From Pseudobdellovibrionaceae bacterium (GTDB taxonomy: Bacteria; Bdellovibrionota; Bdellovibrionia; Bdellovibrionales; JAMPXM01): a stretch of DNA of 42,288 bases. The stretch covers positions 1 through 42,288 of the forward strand of contig JAJTYM010000032.1 of assembly GCA_021463345.1 (NCBI GenBank). Direction: 5' to 3'. The position numbers were made by a program, and so were the translations under genes. Below are positions 42,121 through 42,288 of the stretch, one piece after another. Below the pieces are notes generated by a model. It was given only the letters and a program-made list of their open reading frames with translations. It ran no database searches and was not told where the DNA came from. Position 1 is the first letter of the stretch. Each line of letters begins with the position of its first letter.

Positions 42121-42131
42121 GCGGGGTTTTT
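42110..42131 (+). terminator. Possible terminator downstream of the beta-barrel gene
   Basis: CCCGC (42110-42114) and GCGGG (42121-42125) form a short stem with a 6-nt loop and are followed by TTTTT (42127-42131). It is 130 bp past the stop at 41978. Confidence 0.4.
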
Positions 42132-42160
42132 GAGACACGCCCGGGAAAACGCGGTTTGAG

Positions 42161-42191
42161 GGGGAAAATGGCGCCGCGGCGCTTTTGCCCC
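42161..42191. repeat. Long near-perfect inverted repeat near the right edge
   Basis: GGGG-AAAA-TG-GCGCCG is mirrored by CGGCGC-TTTT-G-CCCC, giving 14 paired bases per arm with small bulges. The A/T blocks flanking a GC palindrome (42171-42182) resemble a bidirectional terminator, but an operator for a gene starting near 42218 is equally possible. Confidence 0.5.
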
Positions 42192-42217
42192 GCGGCCATC
42201 CGGCCGATCCATCCCCT

Positions 42218-42288
42218 GTGGAACGTCGACAGAGATCTACGATCAAACCGACTCTCGGGCTGGCGCTCGCCGTTTTCAGCTCGGGCAT
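42218..42288 (+). CDS. Possible 5' end of a secreted-protein gene, cut by the window edge
   Basis: From the GTG at 42218 the frame reads VERRQRSTIKPTLGLALAVFSSG, which looks like a basic n-region followed by a hydrophobic signal core, then runs off the end. There is no convincing ribosome site. An opposite-strand frame (42288 down to 42004) also stays open but reads through the degenerate repeats and lacks domain features, so I prefer this reading weakly. Confidence 0.25.
   Translation, partial: MERRQRSTIKPTLGLALAVFSSG

Noticed and set aside
42004-42288. Open minus-strand frame running to the window edge
   Set aside because: It reads through the degenerate repeats and terminator-like hairpins, has Arg/Ser-rich composition typical of an out-of-frame GC-rich strand, and shows no domain or ribosome site.

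Overview
This window is a high-GC (roughly 60-65% by eye) piece of a Gram-negative bacterial chromosome. It carries several outer-membrane beta-barrels, a FadL-type channel, an LPS-type heptosyltransferase, lipoproteins with lipoboxes and an ornithine-lipid operon. No phage, IS element, CRISPR array, tRNA or rRNA was seen. Taxonomy cannot be settled from the sequence alone. The lexA promoter uses TTAC half-sites, the half-site reported for Bdellovibrio LexA, so a high-GC Bdellovibrionota or related lineage is a reasonable guess. The first 58 bases are a perfect palindrome, which suggests the window starts at a contig end.

Layout. 1-4.2 kb: palindrome, secreted propeller-like protein, CPA2 cation/proton antiporter, and an opposing secreted trypsin-like protease. 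4.4-7.3 kb: small secreted protein, then lexA with four in-phase TTAC repeats over its promoter, followed by a shortened imuB-like Y-family polymerase gene. 7.3-14 kb: CDF cation exporter, M3 oligopeptidase, a large EF-hand lipoprotein on the other strand, and a GT9 glycosyltransferase. 14-19.4 kb: beta-barrel, secreted unknown, olsB-olsA (ornithine lipids), FadL-type porin and lipoprotein. 19.5-25.5 kb: S9 prolyl oligopeptidase, type II NADH dehydrogenase, YihY-family membrane protein, and an alpha/beta hydrolase divergent from a LysR regulator. 25.6-31.6 kb: aminopeptidase N, soluble transhydrogenase, AI-2E-type permease, beta-barrel. 31.6-36.7 kb: M48 lipoprotein protease, small membrane protein, FMN reductase plus HAD phosphatase, NfeD plus SPFH pair, SEC-C protein. 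36.8-42.3 kb: HtrA-like protease with a large unknown C-terminal region, TruC-like pseudouridine synthase, SelO, beta-barrel with a repeat-built signal peptide, and a possible gene start at the right edge.

Most genes are housekeeping, envelope or peptidase functions in short operons. The region is rich in peptidases (M3, M1, S9, S1, S1C-like, M48), consistent with a protein-consuming lifestyle, though that is inference.

The strongest regulatory observations are two. First, the lexA promoter carries four copies of ACTTACA at exactly 11-bp spacing (TTAC-N7-TTAC), a direct-repeat arrangement like the alphaproteobacterial GTTC-N7-GTTC operator but with the Bdellovibrio half-site. Second, at least eight genes that lack a Shine-Dalgarno sequence have a -10-like hexamer ending only 5-9 nt before the start codon, seven of them with a -35-like element at 16-18 bp. 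This suggests widespread leaderless transcription alongside a set of genes with strong Shine-Dalgarno sites.
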